Of a DNA stretch of 12,856 nt, positions 1 to 7,982 are shown in pieces (positions within the stretch are counted from its first letter, which is position 1; every line of letters starts with the position of its first letter). The position numbers and the translations under genes are program-made. Source of the DNA: Actinomycetes bacterium (GTDB lineage Bacteria; Actinomycetota; Actinomycetes; Propionibacteriales; Propionibacteriaceae); the NCBI GenBank assembly GCA_023387135.1, contig JAEWIK010000017.1, positions 1 through 12,856 of the forward strand, written 5' to 3'. The notes below the pieces were generated by a model. It saw only the letters and a list, made by a program, of their open reading frames with translations. It was not told where the DNA came from and did not search any database.

Positions 1-978
1 CGGGCCATCGGGCGCGGCTCGATGACGATCTCCCGCTTCTGGCGCGGGAACGAAGCGAGCGAGGCCGGGCCCGAAACGTTCCAGGTCGTCGTCGCGACGA
101 TCGACAAGCTCCGGGAAGCCATCGACAAGCCGGCCTACGAATGGCTCAAGGAGTCCGCCCTGATCATCGTCGACGAAGCGCACACGTCGATCGCACCGAG
201 CTACACGAACGTGTTCCGCTGGCTGGGTGGAGAGAGCATCACCACTCGCATGACGACGCCTCTTCTCGGGCTCACCGCGACCGCGTACCGGGGCCACAAT
301 GAGGAGGAGACCAAGCGCCTCGTCGGCCGCTACAGCCACAACCAGCTCGACGACGGCGTCTTCGGCGAAGAGGAGCCCTACCACCACCTGCAGAAGCGCG
401 GAATGCTCGCGCACGTTCAGCAGGAGGTCTTGAGCGGAATGAACATCGCCTGGACGCCCGAGTTGGAGAGGCACCTGGGACAGTTCGGCACTCTCCCCCG
501 CGATGTGGAGAACTCGGTCGGTCAGAACTTCGAGCGCAACCAGGTGATCCTGGAGTCCATCACCCGCCAACCGGATGAGTGGACGACGCTCCTCTTCGCG
601 AGCTCGGTGGAACACGCCCGAGCACTCGCGGCGGAACTCAGCTACTACGGCATCGCCTCTCGACCGATCTCTGGGGCGACGGATCCTGCTCTGCGTCGCC
701 GGTACATAGAACAGTTCCGCGACGGTGACATCCGCGTACTCACCAACTACGCCGTTCTCACACAGGGCTTCGACGCGCCGAAGGTCCAGGCGGTCTATGT
801 GACCCGACCCACCTTCAGCCCCAACCTCTACCAACAGATGATCGGACGCGGCCTGCGAGGGCCGCTTAACGGAGGCTCGGAGCAGGTGCTCATCGTCAAC
901 GTCGCCGACAACCTTGAGCAGTACGGCGGCCAGCTCGCGTTCCACCACTTCGACTACCTGTGGAGGCCAGATCAGTGA
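1..978 (+). CDS. SF2 DEAD/DEAH-box helicase, C-terminal part (5' end outside window)
   Basis: The reading frame is open from base 1, so the gene begins upstream and only the last 325 codons are visible. They include the Walker B motif DEAH in IIVDEAH (window codons 58-61) and the SF2 motif III region GLTATA. The whole RecA2 domain is also present: the segment LLFASSVEHA, then LTNYAVLTQGFDAP (motif V) and QMIGRGLRGP (motif VI, with its arginine finger). This is the layout of SSL2/ComFA-like ATP-dependent DNA translocases common in defence islands. The Walker A motif is expected upstream of the edge. The stop codon TGA (976-978) overlaps the GTG start of the next gene, so it is the upstream member of the operon. 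Whether its missing N-terminus carries an extra domain such as a nuclease or PLD domain cannot be seen. The helicase call is secure; the specific subfamily is not. Confidence 0.93.
   Translation, partial: RAIGRGSMTISRFWRGNEASEAGPETFQVVVATIDKLREAIDKPAYEWLKESALIIVDEAHTSIAPSYTNVFRWLGGESITTRMTTPLLGLTATAYRGHNEEETKRLVGRYSHNQLDDGVFGEEEPYHHLQKRGMLAHVQQEVLSGMNIAWTPELERHLGQFGTLPRDVENSVGQNFERNQVILESITRQPDEWTTLLFASSVEHARALAAELSYYGIASRPISGATDPALRRRYIEQFRDGDIRVLTNYAVLTQGFDAPKVQAVYVTRPTFSPNLYQQMIGRGLRGPLNGGSEQVLIVNVADNLEQYGGQLAFHHFDYLWRPDQ
962..966 (+). promoter_or_regulatory. Shine-Dalgarno site for the UvrD-like helicase gene
   Basis: GGAGG lies 8 bases before the GTG at 975. That GTG overlaps the previous stop codon in the pattern GTGA. 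The site decides the start: the upstream in-frame GTG at 960 has no ribosome-binding site and lies before this one. Confidence 0.75.
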
Positions 979-2723
979 CGATCACGACTGACGACCGCAC
1001 CATCGAACTGGACAACGAACAGCGGCGTGTCGCCGAAGCACCAGCCGAGGAGCGGCTCTACGTCACTGCGGGGCCAGGGAGCGGCAAGACCGAGACGGTC
1101 AGCGCACGTATCCAGCACCTCCTCGAAGCGGAGAATCTGAGCGGCAACGAGGTTCTGGTGATCAGCTTCTCGCGCGCGGCCGTCGAGGCGATCCAACGGC
1201 GACAGCGGCTCAACGGCGCGCGATCGTGGGTATGGGTGACCACGCTCGACAGCCTTGCGACCCGGATTCTCTCCGACACGGAGGTCGACGTCACCGGTCT
1301 CGGGTTCGACACCCGCATCAAGAGGCTGGCGCAACTACTGGCGAATGACGAGATCGAAGATCCTCTCCCGGACGTCCGCCACGTCATCATCGACGAAGCA
1401 CAGGATGTCGTTGGAGTTCGTGCGGCCCTGGTCCGGCTCTTGCTGGAGAGCCTCCCCGAAGACGTCGGGTTCACGATGCTCGGAGACCCCAGGCAGGGCA
1501 TCTACGACTTTCAGCTCGAAGAGAACTTCGACGATCCCGAATTCCTCCTGCAAGCCGCTCAGGACTTGAACGCGGTCGACGTCGAGCTCCGAGGCCAGTA
1601 CCGCGCGCAGACAGACGATGCTCGTCTCGCAATGACACTCCGCGGTACGGATCGGGCGGACCTCGCGTGGATCAACGAGATGCAGCGGTTCGTGACGGGG
1701 AAGCCCAGCTTCGATCTCGACGGTCTGGCCGAACAGCTGAATGGATCAGCCGGCGATGTCGCGATCCTCACCCAGTCCAACGCCCAAGCGCTCACCGTCG
1801 CCCGCCGTCTGCAGGAGCGCGGCGTGCAGATCGAGCTTCTCGCCCGGGCCGCCGACCGCTCGATCGATCCCTGGCTGGCCAAGGCGTTCGCGGATGCGCC
1901 GGGCTCGCTCACACGCGATCAGTTCGAAGAGCTCGCGGTGGCGGTGGCTCCCATCGATCCGAGCGAGGCGTGGAGCCTTTGCCGCCGCATCACCAGCGGC
2001 ACAACGAAGTACCTGAACGTCAGGGAACTGACTCAACGGCTCGCCTCGGGGATCGTGCCCGTCGCGCTGACCCGCCAGCGGGAACACATCGCGGTGTCGA
2101 CCGTCCACCGAGCCAAGGGACTCGAGTTCGATCAGGTCATGCTCCTGGATCCGGGCGAGTGGTACGGCGAGCAGGACGCGGTCTACGGCCGGGTTCTCTA
2201 CGTGGCCATCACACGACCCCGCCGCCGGCTGTTCACCTTCACCCGAGACAAGGCCTCCCAGTACTGGCATACCGACGACAGAACCGAGCGCGCCTTCCGC
2301 ACCAATTACAAGGGGAAGGGCACCACCGGGTTCGAGATCCGCGGTTCCGACTGGCGCGAACCGCAACCGCCCGCTGCGGATGAGGATCCCCGGAGCGCCC
2401 AGGAGCTCCTGCGAACACTGGCCAGCGCAGGCACCCCCGTCCCTGTAGACATCCGGTTCAACGCATACGAGTCCACCTTGAGCCGACCGCGATACGACGC
2501 CTACGTCGACGACGTCCACATCGGCACGCTGGGCGAGCGCTTCATCGAAGCGTTCAACAGGCGGCTGGGCAAACACGACGGCTGGCCGAACATCGCCGGG
2601 ACCTACTTTGCCGGCGTCGAAACGGTGGCCGGCCCACCCCAGGCCGGGCCCGTCGGAAGCAACGGCTTATGGCTGAGCCCCCTCATCGTCGGCCCCGCAG
2701 ACCTCGATTGGAGAAAGGCATGA
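975..2723 (+). CDS. Compact UvrD/Rep-family SF1 DNA helicase
   Basis: ATP-dependent 3'-5' SF1A helicase, 582 residues from the preferred GTG start. The motifs are complete and in order: Q-motif region LDNEQRRV near residue 15, Walker A GPGSGKTE (33-40, Lys38), motif Ia VISFSRAAVEAI, Walker B DEAQD (140-144), motif III GDPRQGIYDF, motif IV region RGQYRAQ, TVHRAKGLEF (376-385), and motif VI YVAITRPRRR (409-418). At 582 residues it is shorter than the usual 650-750 of UvrD/PcrA, so the 1B/2B insertions must be small. About 160 residues follow motif VI. They include an unrecognised tail containing YVDDVHIGTLGERF that could be a partner-binding domain. The gene overlaps its neighbours by 4 bases on each side, placing it in the middle of a defence operon rather than in general repair. 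The helicase call is firm; the role in this system is inferred. Confidence 0.93.
   Translation: MTITTDDRTIELDNEQRRVAEAPAEERLYVTAGPGSGKTETVSARIQHLLEAENLSGNEVLVISFSRAAVEAIQRRQRLNGARSWVWVTTLDSLATRILSDTEVDVTGLGFDTRIKRLAQLLANDEIEDPLPDVRHVIIDEAQDVVGVRAALVRLLLESLPEDVGFTMLGDPRQGIYDFQLEENFDDPEFLLQAAQDLNAVDVELRGQYRAQTDDARLAMTLRGTDRADLAWINEMQRFVTGKPSFDLDGLAEQLNGSAGDVAILTQSNAQALTVARRLQERGVQIELLARAADRSIDPWLAKAFADAPGSLTRDQFEELAVAVAPIDPSEAWSLCRRITSGTTKYLNVRELTQRLASGIVPVALTRQREHIAVSTVHRAKGLEFDQVMLLDPGEWYGEQDAVYGRVLYVAITRPRRRLFTFTRDKASQYWHTDDRTERAFRTNYKGKGTTGFEIRGSDWREPQPPAADEDPRSAQELLRTLASAGTPVPVDIRFNAYESTLSRPRYDAYVDDVHIGTLGERFIEAFNRRLGKHDGWPNIAGTYFAGVETVAGPPQAGPVGSNGLWLSPLIVGPADLDWRKA
2710..2718 (+). promoter_or_regulatory. 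Shine-Dalgarno site for drmA
   Basis: GGAGAAAGG lies immediately before the ATG at 2720, with the GGAG core 6 bases away. The ATG overlaps the UvrD-like stop codon as ATGA. The site supports this start over the in-frame ATG at 2669, which would create a 55-base overlap and has no such site. Confidence 0.7.
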
Positions 2724-5700
2724 GTGAAACAGCGGCCTTCTACGCCGCCCGCGACTTCATGGTGCAGGCACTGAGGGACGAGCTGATCGGGTCGGCGAAC
2801 GACGCCGTCGTCACGGAGACACCGATGAACCGGTTCGTCACCGGGATCCTGTTCCCCCAGGAGCCTCCGCGGAAACCCACGGAAGAGGCGGACGAGGCGG
2901 GCTCGGGCCCCGAGGCCGATCGTCAGAATCCTGACAGCGACGACGAGGGCACCGACACCTTCGAGGCCGTCGACACACCGGTGTCGCTGAGCCACGTGCG
3001 CTATCCGTCCGCCTTCGGAATGTCGTTCAGCGTCGGTGAGGCCACGACAGAGCTCAGCGTCCAGGTGGCGGCCGCCCGGTACGAGGACAAGGACGGCAAG
3101 TGGCACCGCCGCCCCATCACACCACCCCCCGTCGCCGTGTCGGTCGACTCGACCGGTGCGCTGCGCCCGATCACGATCGCCCCGACGCTCGAGCTCCACG
3201 TCGTCGTCCGCGAGACCCGGTCGGGTGCCCGACCCATCACGCTGGCGTTGGTCAACACGGTCGAGTCGCCCGCCCAGGGACTGCGGGACGGTTACGCCTG
3301 GTATCAGGTGGAGCTGAAGGTGACCTGCCCCGACGGCTTCCTCGACCGTCCGACCCACACCTCGACCGGGCTCGAAGATGCGGACGTCGGCAGCAACCGG
3401 CTGCTGTTCCGCGATGCACGCAACCTGGCGATCGGTCACGGCTGCGCTGTGGAGTGGATCGATGCCGACGTCGTCACCGAACTGCGGATGTCCTTCATCC
3501 CCGCTCACGACGTTCCTCGCGCCGACACCGGAGTCGCCGGGGTTCCGAAGCTCCCGATGTCGGCACTCGCCGACGGCCAGGGGCTCGCGCTCATCGAGCA
3601 ACTCGTCCAGCGGTACCGCGAATGGATCGAGGTTCAGCGGCGCCGCATCCCCGGCCTGAGCGACAAGGACCTCGCCGCGACCGCCGAGCACCATCTGGCG
3701 CTGGCGACCAAGGCCGCCGACCGAATGGAGGGTGGGCTGAATCGGCTCAAGGAAGATGCCCAGGTCATGCGGGCGTTCCAGCTGATGAACCGCGCCATGT
3801 ACGAACAGCGCAACAAGCAGGAACGGATTCGGAACGGCGCCGCTCCGGCTGAACAGTACTGGCGCCCGTTCCAGATCGCCTTCATCCTGATGAACGTCCG
3901 TGGCTTGGCCGACCCGGCAGACCCGGAGCGTAACCTCGCCGATCTTCTCTGGTTCCCGACCGGCGGCGGCAAGACCGAGGCCTACCTTGGCCTGATCGGG
4001 TTCGCGATCCTGCTGCGCCGCATCGAGAACCCGCAGGACGGCGGCGTCTCGGTGCTCATGCGCTACACACTCCGCCTTCTAACGCTGCAGCAGTTCGAAC
4101 GGGCGGCAGGGCTGATCTGTGCCCTCGAGCTGATCCGCAAGAGCGAACTACCCTCCAGTGCCGAGATCAGCCTCGGGCTGTGGGTGGGACAGGCGGCGAC
4201 ACCGAACAACCTCCAGGACGCCAAGACCGCCCTCGCCAAGCTGAAGAGGGGCGAGTCGCTCAACGAGAACAACCCCATGCAGCTGACACGCTGCCCCTGG
4301 TGCGGGACCCACCTCTCACCCAACGACTACTGGATCCAGCAGTTCCCACAGGCGCAGATGACCATCCGCTGCCCGAACACCACCTGTGAGTTTCACAGCG
4401 GTATTCCGGCCCACGTCGTGGATTCGGAGGTCTATGCGGTTCGCCCCTCGCTGGTGATCGGGACCGTGGACAAATTCGCGATGATGGCGTGGCGGGCGGA
4501 GGCACAGTCGCTCTTCTCGGTCGATGGAGCGCATCCGAAACCGGATCTGATCGTTCAGGACGAGTTGCACTTGATCAGCGGGCCGCTGGGCACCATGGTC
4601 GGGCTCTACGAGACCGCGGTCGACGCCGCGTGCACGGACGATGGCAGTCACCGCCCCAAGCTGATCGCCTCAACCGCCACCATCCGCCGGGCGACCGCTC
4701 AGATGGCGAGCGTCTTCGACCGCGAGGCGCGGCAGTTCCCGCCACCGGGCCTCGACGCCGGTGACTCCTTCTTCTCCACAGACGCCGACCCGGCAAACAC
4801 CGGAACCCGGCAGTACGTCGGGGTGATGGCCCAGGGCGTCACGCACACCTACCTGATGGTCCGCACCTATGCTGCGCTGCTTCAGGCCGCGGCCGACCTG
4901 GATGCCCCCGATGAGGTGCGCGATGCCTACTGGACGCTGATGGGCTACTTCAACAGCCTGCGAGTGCTCGGCGGCGCGGCCATGCAGGTGACCGATGACG
5001 TGCCCGCGCAGATGCAGGTCATCGCGAACCGGCACGGCACGACGGAGCGAGATCCGGGAGAGCCGTCCGAACTCACGTCCCGAATCGCCTCCTCCGACAT
5101 CCCCGAACGGCTCATGCAACTCGGCTGGGCTTACGGCAGCCAGAACGAACCACTGAACGTCGTGCTCGCCACCAACATGATCTCGGTCGGCCTCGACGTC
5201 GACCGGCTCGGGCTGATGGCGGTGATGGGGCAGCCACAGGCCACGGCGGAGTACATCCAGGCGACCAGCCGCGTCGGGCGCCGCAATCCGGGCCTGGTCG
5301 TGGTGATCTACAACTCCACCCGGTCCCGCGACCTGTCCCACTACGAGTCCTTCTCGACCTACCACCGGGGTTTGTACCGCCAGGTGGAGCCGAACAGCGC
5401 CACACCGTTCTCGCCACGCGCCAGGGACCGCGGCCTGCACGGCTGTCTTGTCGCCTACGCCCGGAACACCGAGCCGAAACTCTCGGCCGACATCGCCGCG
5501 GCGCTGGTCTCGACGACGCCGGACGTCCTGGATCCGGTCGTCCAGCGAATCCTGGAGCGCGCTCAACGGGTCGCACCCGAACAGGTCAGCGCGACCGAGG
5601 CGCAGTTGCGGCAGCTCGTCCACGCGTGGGCAGAAGCCGGTCAGCACGGCAACCTCAAGTACGCCGGGTGGCTCAACGGCACCGGGGCGCTTCTGGTCCA

Positions 5701-5833
5701 GGCCGACAGCACGCTCACCGACACAAACAGTCCGCCAGCATTCCCCGTCGAGGGCGCACCCTGGGCGACCCTGACCAGCCTTCGGGATGTAGATGCGGTC
5801 AGCAGCTTCTACGAGATCTCCGAGAAGGGGTGA
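2720..5833 (+). CDS. drmA: DrmA-like DISARM helicase with internal zinc ribbon
   Basis: Large SF2 helicase, 1037 residues, matching the size and layout of DrmA, the helicase of the DISARM defence system. After a conserved-looking N-terminus (AARDFMVQALRDELIG) comes an acidic, probably disordered linker (about residues 50-90). A non-helicase N-terminal region extends to about residue 390. Walker A is WFPTGGGKTEAYLG (Lys418) and Walker B is the variant QDELHLI (DELH at 614-617). Motif III is STATI, motif V is NMISVGLDVDRL (819-830) and motif VI is QATSRVGRR (847-855). Between Walker A and Walker B is a four-cysteine zinc ribbon: C525/C528 (CPWC) and C551/C556. By family precedent it acts with DrmB on incoming DNA. 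It is followed directly by a DrmB-type gene, the diagnostic DISARM pairing. The distinction from other DUF1998-associated helicases rests on size, the DELH box and this context. Confidence 0.88.
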   Translation: MSETAAFYAARDFMVQALRDELIGSANDAVVTETPMNRFVTGILFPQEPPRKPTEEADEAGSGPEADRQNPDSDDEGTDTFEAVDTPVSLSHVRYPSAFGMSFSVGEATTELSVQVAAARYEDKDGKWHRRPITPPPVAVSVDSTGALRPITIAPTLELHVVVRETRSGARPITLALVNTVESPAQGLRDGYAWYQVELKVTCPDGFLDRPTHTSTGLEDADVGSNRLLFRDARNLAIGHGCAVEWIDADVVTELRMSFIPAHDVPRADTGVAGVPKLPMSALADGQGLALIEQLVQRYREWIEVQRRRIPGLSDKDLAATAEHHLALATKAADRMEGGLNRLKEDAQVMRAFQLMNRAMYEQRNKQERIRNGAAPAEQYWRPFQIAFILMNVRGLADPADPERNLADLLWFPTGGGKTEAYLGLIGFAILLRRIENPQDGGVSVLMRYTLRLLTLQQFERAAGLICALELIRKSELPSSAEISLGLWVGQAATPNNLQDAKTALAKLKRGESLNENNPMQLTRCPWCGTHLSPNDYWIQQFPQAQMTIRCPNTTCEFHSGIPAHVVDSEVYAVRPSLVIGTVDKFAMMAWRAEAQSLFSVDGAHPKPDLIVQDELHLISGPLGTMVGLYETAVDAACTDDGSHRPKLIASTATIRRATAQMASVFDREARQFPPPGLDAGDSFFSTDADPANTGTRQYVGVMAQGVTHTYLMVRTYAALLQAAADLDAPDEVRDAYWTLMGYFNSLRVLGGAAMQVTDDVPAQMQVIANRHGTTERDPGEPSELTSRIASSDIPERLMQLGWAYGSQNEPLNVVLATNMISVGLDVDRLGLMAVMGQPQATAEYIQATSRVGRRNPGLVVVIYNSTRSRDLSHYESFSTYHRGLYRQVEPNSATPFSPRARDRGLHGCLVAYARNTEPKLSADIAAALVSTTPDVLDPVVQRILERAQRVAPEQVSATEAQLRQLVHAWAEAGQHGNLKYAGWLNGTGALLVQADSTLTDTNSPPAFPVEGAPWATLTSLRDVDAVSSFYEISEKG
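5823..5830 (+). promoter_or_regulatory. Shine-Dalgarno site for drmB
   Basis: AGAAGGGG ends 8 bases before the GTG at 5839. A second in-frame GTG at 5830 overlaps the drmA stop as GTGA but lies too close to this site. The spacing favours 5839, the overlap pattern seen at the other junctions favours 5830, and the difference is three residues. Confidence 0.6.
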
Positions 5834-5838
5834 CTCCT

Positions 5839-7536
5839 GTGGCCAGAATTCTGGGTGAGTCTCGACGTTCCCAGCTCATCGGCACCTTCGGTGTCGGCGC
5901 GATGTTCCCAGCGCCGGAACAGAGCCTGATGATCTGCGGGATCGACCATTGGCATCCCGATCACTGCCCGGAGATCGCTGAACCGCGGCTGGCGAAGAGC
6001 CTCGGAGTGTCGCTCCTGCGTAGCCCGTCGGCCGGCCGCAGCAAGGGCGGCGACATCCCGGTCGTCCGGTTCCCCCGCTACTACTTCTGCCCGGAATGCC
6101 GCCGACTCGATGTGTGGAAGCACTTCGACACGACCCAGAAGAGTCCGCGCTGCCCCGACGACAATCATGTCGTGGTGCCGTCACGTTTCGTGGTCGCGTG
6201 CAAGTTCGGCCACATCTCCGACTTCCCCTACTACCAGTGGGCGCACTCCCCGAACCAGCAGCATGTCGGGAAGGCCAGCCTGAGCCTGGTCACCAAGGGC
6301 GAAACGTCCTCCCTGGCCGACATCGAGGTCCGCTGCTCGTGCGGGGCCCGTCGGACCATGGACGGATCGTTCTCCCCCAAAGCGCTTGTCGGCATCCACT
6401 GGTGCGAGGGCAAACGGCCATGGCTGCCAGGGGCGGCCGACGAGACCTGCAAAGAGATCCCGCGAACACTCCAGCGAGGCAGTTCCAGCACCTGGTTCGG
6501 CAATCTCCGATCCGCCATCTCAATCCCGCCATGGTCGGAGGTGCACACGAAGATCAAGATGTTGTGGGCCTGGCTCAAGGGCTTGGACGATGCGACGCTG
6601 AGCGCTGTCTTCGCCCAGAGCGACTGGATTCCGCCGGGAAGCCACTGGACCGTGGAGAAGCTCGTCGAGATCGTCAACGACATCAGGAACGGCGAATCCC
6701 TCGACGAGGAGAAGCTCCGCGCTCAGGAGTACGACGCGATCCGGTCCGGCCACCCGGAAAAGGACCCCTCGGACCAGTTCGTCTGCAATCGGGTCGAACT
6801 GCCGACCGGGTCCGAGCTCGCGTCCTTCGTGGAGGAGGTCCGCGAGGTCAGCCGGCTGCGCGAGGTCACGGCCTTGACATCCTTCAGCCGCCTTTTCCCC
6901 ACCGGCGAGAGCGACGCGACCGCCGCGAAGCTCTCCGCGGCACCGATCGACTGGCTGCCGGCGGTGGAGGTGTTCGGCGAGGGCATCTTCGTGAAGCTGG
7001 ACGAGGGCAGAGTCACGGACTGGACGGCGCGCGCTTTCGCCCAGAGGCGTACCGGGCTGATCCGCGGGGCCGCCGCGACGTCGTTCTACCGTCCGACGGT
7101 CTCGGCGCGGCTGTTGCTGGTGCATTCGTTCGCCCACGCACTGATGAACGAACTCAGCATGGACGCCGGCTACCCGGTGGCCTCGCTCCGGGAGCGCATC
7201 TATGCCGCCGACGGGCAGGCCGGAGTCCTCATCTACACCGCCACCGCCGACTCCGCAGGCAGCCTCGGCGGACTTTGCGCCCAGAGCGAACCCGGACGAC
7301 TGACCGACGTCATCCGCAACGCCATGCAGCGAGCGCTGTGGTGCACGTCCGACCCGGTTTGCATCGAATCGCAGGGGACGGGCATCGACAACCTCAATCT
7401 CGCCGCCTGCCACGCCTGCCTGCTTGTCCCGGAGACTAGCTGCGAACATCGCAACACGCTCCTCGATCGAGCTCTGCTCATCGGCGTCCCGAGCGACCCC
7501 CGAGCAGGCTTCTTCAGCGGGTTGACCCAGATGTGA
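5839..7536 (+). CDS. drmB: DrmB-like DUF1998 protein
   Basis: About 565 residues, the usual length for DrmB, the DUF1998 partner of the DrmA helicase in DISARM. The N-terminus MARILGESRRSQLI followed by FGVGAMFP is typical. A first cysteine cluster includes CPEC (84-87) and C105. It is followed by RFVVACKFGHISDFPYYQW (C121, H125) and a CSCG motif (C166, C168). The C-terminal DUF1998 core shows VHSFAHALMNEL (H429), SLRERIYAADG, LIYTATADSAGSLGGLCAQ and a final Cys/His cluster (C502, C508, C524, C527, C535, H537) within AACHACLLVPETSCEHRN. The cysteines probably bind zinc. In known DISARM, DrmA and DrmB form a complex that engages DNA and restrains or triggers the system. The stop overlaps the GTG of the vsr gene. 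The family call is strong; the start could equally be GTG 5830. Confidence 0.88.
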   Translation: MARILGESRRSQLIGTFGVGAMFPAPEQSLMICGIDHWHPDHCPEIAEPRLAKSLGVSLLRSPSAGRSKGGDIPVVRFPRYYFCPECRRLDVWKHFDTTQKSPRCPDDNHVVVPSRFVVACKFGHISDFPYYQWAHSPNQQHVGKASLSLVTKGETSSLADIEVRCSCGARRTMDGSFSPKALVGIHWCEGKRPWLPGAADETCKEIPRTLQRGSSSTWFGNLRSAISIPPWSEVHTKIKMLWAWLKGLDDATLSAVFAQSDWIPPGSHWTVEKLVEIVNDIRNGESLDEEKLRAQEYDAIRSGHPEKDPSDQFVCNRVELPTGSELASFVEEVREVSRLREVTALTSFSRLFPTGESDATAAKLSAAPIDWLPAVEVFGEGIFVKLDEGRVTDWTARAFAQRRTGLIRGAAATSFYRPTVSARLLLVHSFAHALMNELSMDAGYPVASLRERIYAADGQAGVLIYTATADSAGSLGGLCAQSEPGRLTDVIRNAMQRALWCTSDPVCIESQGTGIDNLNLAACHACLLVPETSCEHRNTLLDRALLIGVPSDPRAGFFSGLTQM

Positions 7537-7982
7537 CCGAGTCCTGGGCGAGCTCCCCCGGAACCAGGGCGAGCATGAAGTCGAACCGCCGCAGGGACAC
7601 CGGCCCCGAACTCGCGGTCCGTCGGCTCCTGCACGCCCGAGGGCTGCGCTATCGCGTGGACGAACCGCTCGACTTCGACCGACGCCGCCGGGCAGACATC
7701 GTCTTCACCAGGGCACGCCTGATCGTCTTCATCGACGGCTGCTTCTGGCACGGCTGCGAACAGCACTACACGGTCCCGGCCACCCACCCGGAGTTCTGGG
7801 CGGAGAAGCGGGCCAAGAACATGGCCCGTGACGCCGAAACCACCGAACGGCTCCGGGCGGAGGGCTGGAACGTCGTGCGCTTCTGGGAACACGAGACTAC
7901 CCAAGCCATCGCCGACGCCATCACCGATGCCTACACCCGCCTGCGGAATCCGCGATCGAGCGAGGAGACGAACCCCGAATGA
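7533..7982 (+). CDS. vsr: Vsr-family (very short patch repair type) DNA endonuclease
   Basis: A 149-residue protein of the Vsr endonuclease family, which nicks DNA at T:G mismatches left by deamination of 5-methylcytosine. Diagnostic segments are TRASMKSNRRRDTGPEL (11-27), GLRYRVDEPLDF, RADIVF (Asp55, aligning with catalytic Asp51 of E. coli Vsr), DGCFWHGC (68-75, including Cys70 and His73 of the zinc/active-site region), FWAEKRAKNMARD and GWNVVRFWEHE. The GTG start overlaps the drmB stop (GTGA). It is preferred to the ATG at 7575 because the family-conserved TRASM segment lies upstream of or around that ATG. The length is close to the usual 130-160 residues. Classical vsr sits beside a cytosine methyltransferase gene, but none is visible here. 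It may therefore work as the nuclease of this defence system rather than in mismatch repair; that role is inference. Confidence 0.93.
   Translation: MTESWASSPGTRASMKSNRRRDTGPELAVRRLLHARGLRYRVDEPLDFDRRRRADIVFTRARLIVFIDGCFWHGCEQHYTVPATHPEFWAEKRAKNMARDAETTERLRAEGWNVVRFWEHETTQAIADAITDAYTRLRNPRSSEETNPE

Noticed and set aside
960..974. Earlier GTG start at 960 for the UvrD-like gene
   Set aside because: It lies upstream of the GGAGG at 962-966, which is well spaced for GTG 975, and the five added residues are not part of the helicase.
2669..2719. Earlier ATG start at 2669 for drmA
   Set aside because: It would overlap the helicase gene by 55 bases and has no ribosome site. ATG 2720 has a strong one and a protein start typical of the family.
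4670..5647. 325-residue minus-strand open frame
   Set aside because: It lies entirely opposite the RecA2 half of drmA and shows no recognisable motif.
5626..5838. Earlier GTG start at 5626 for drmB
   Set aside because: The added 71 residues are Arg/Gln/Ser-rich out-of-frame translation of the end of drmA.
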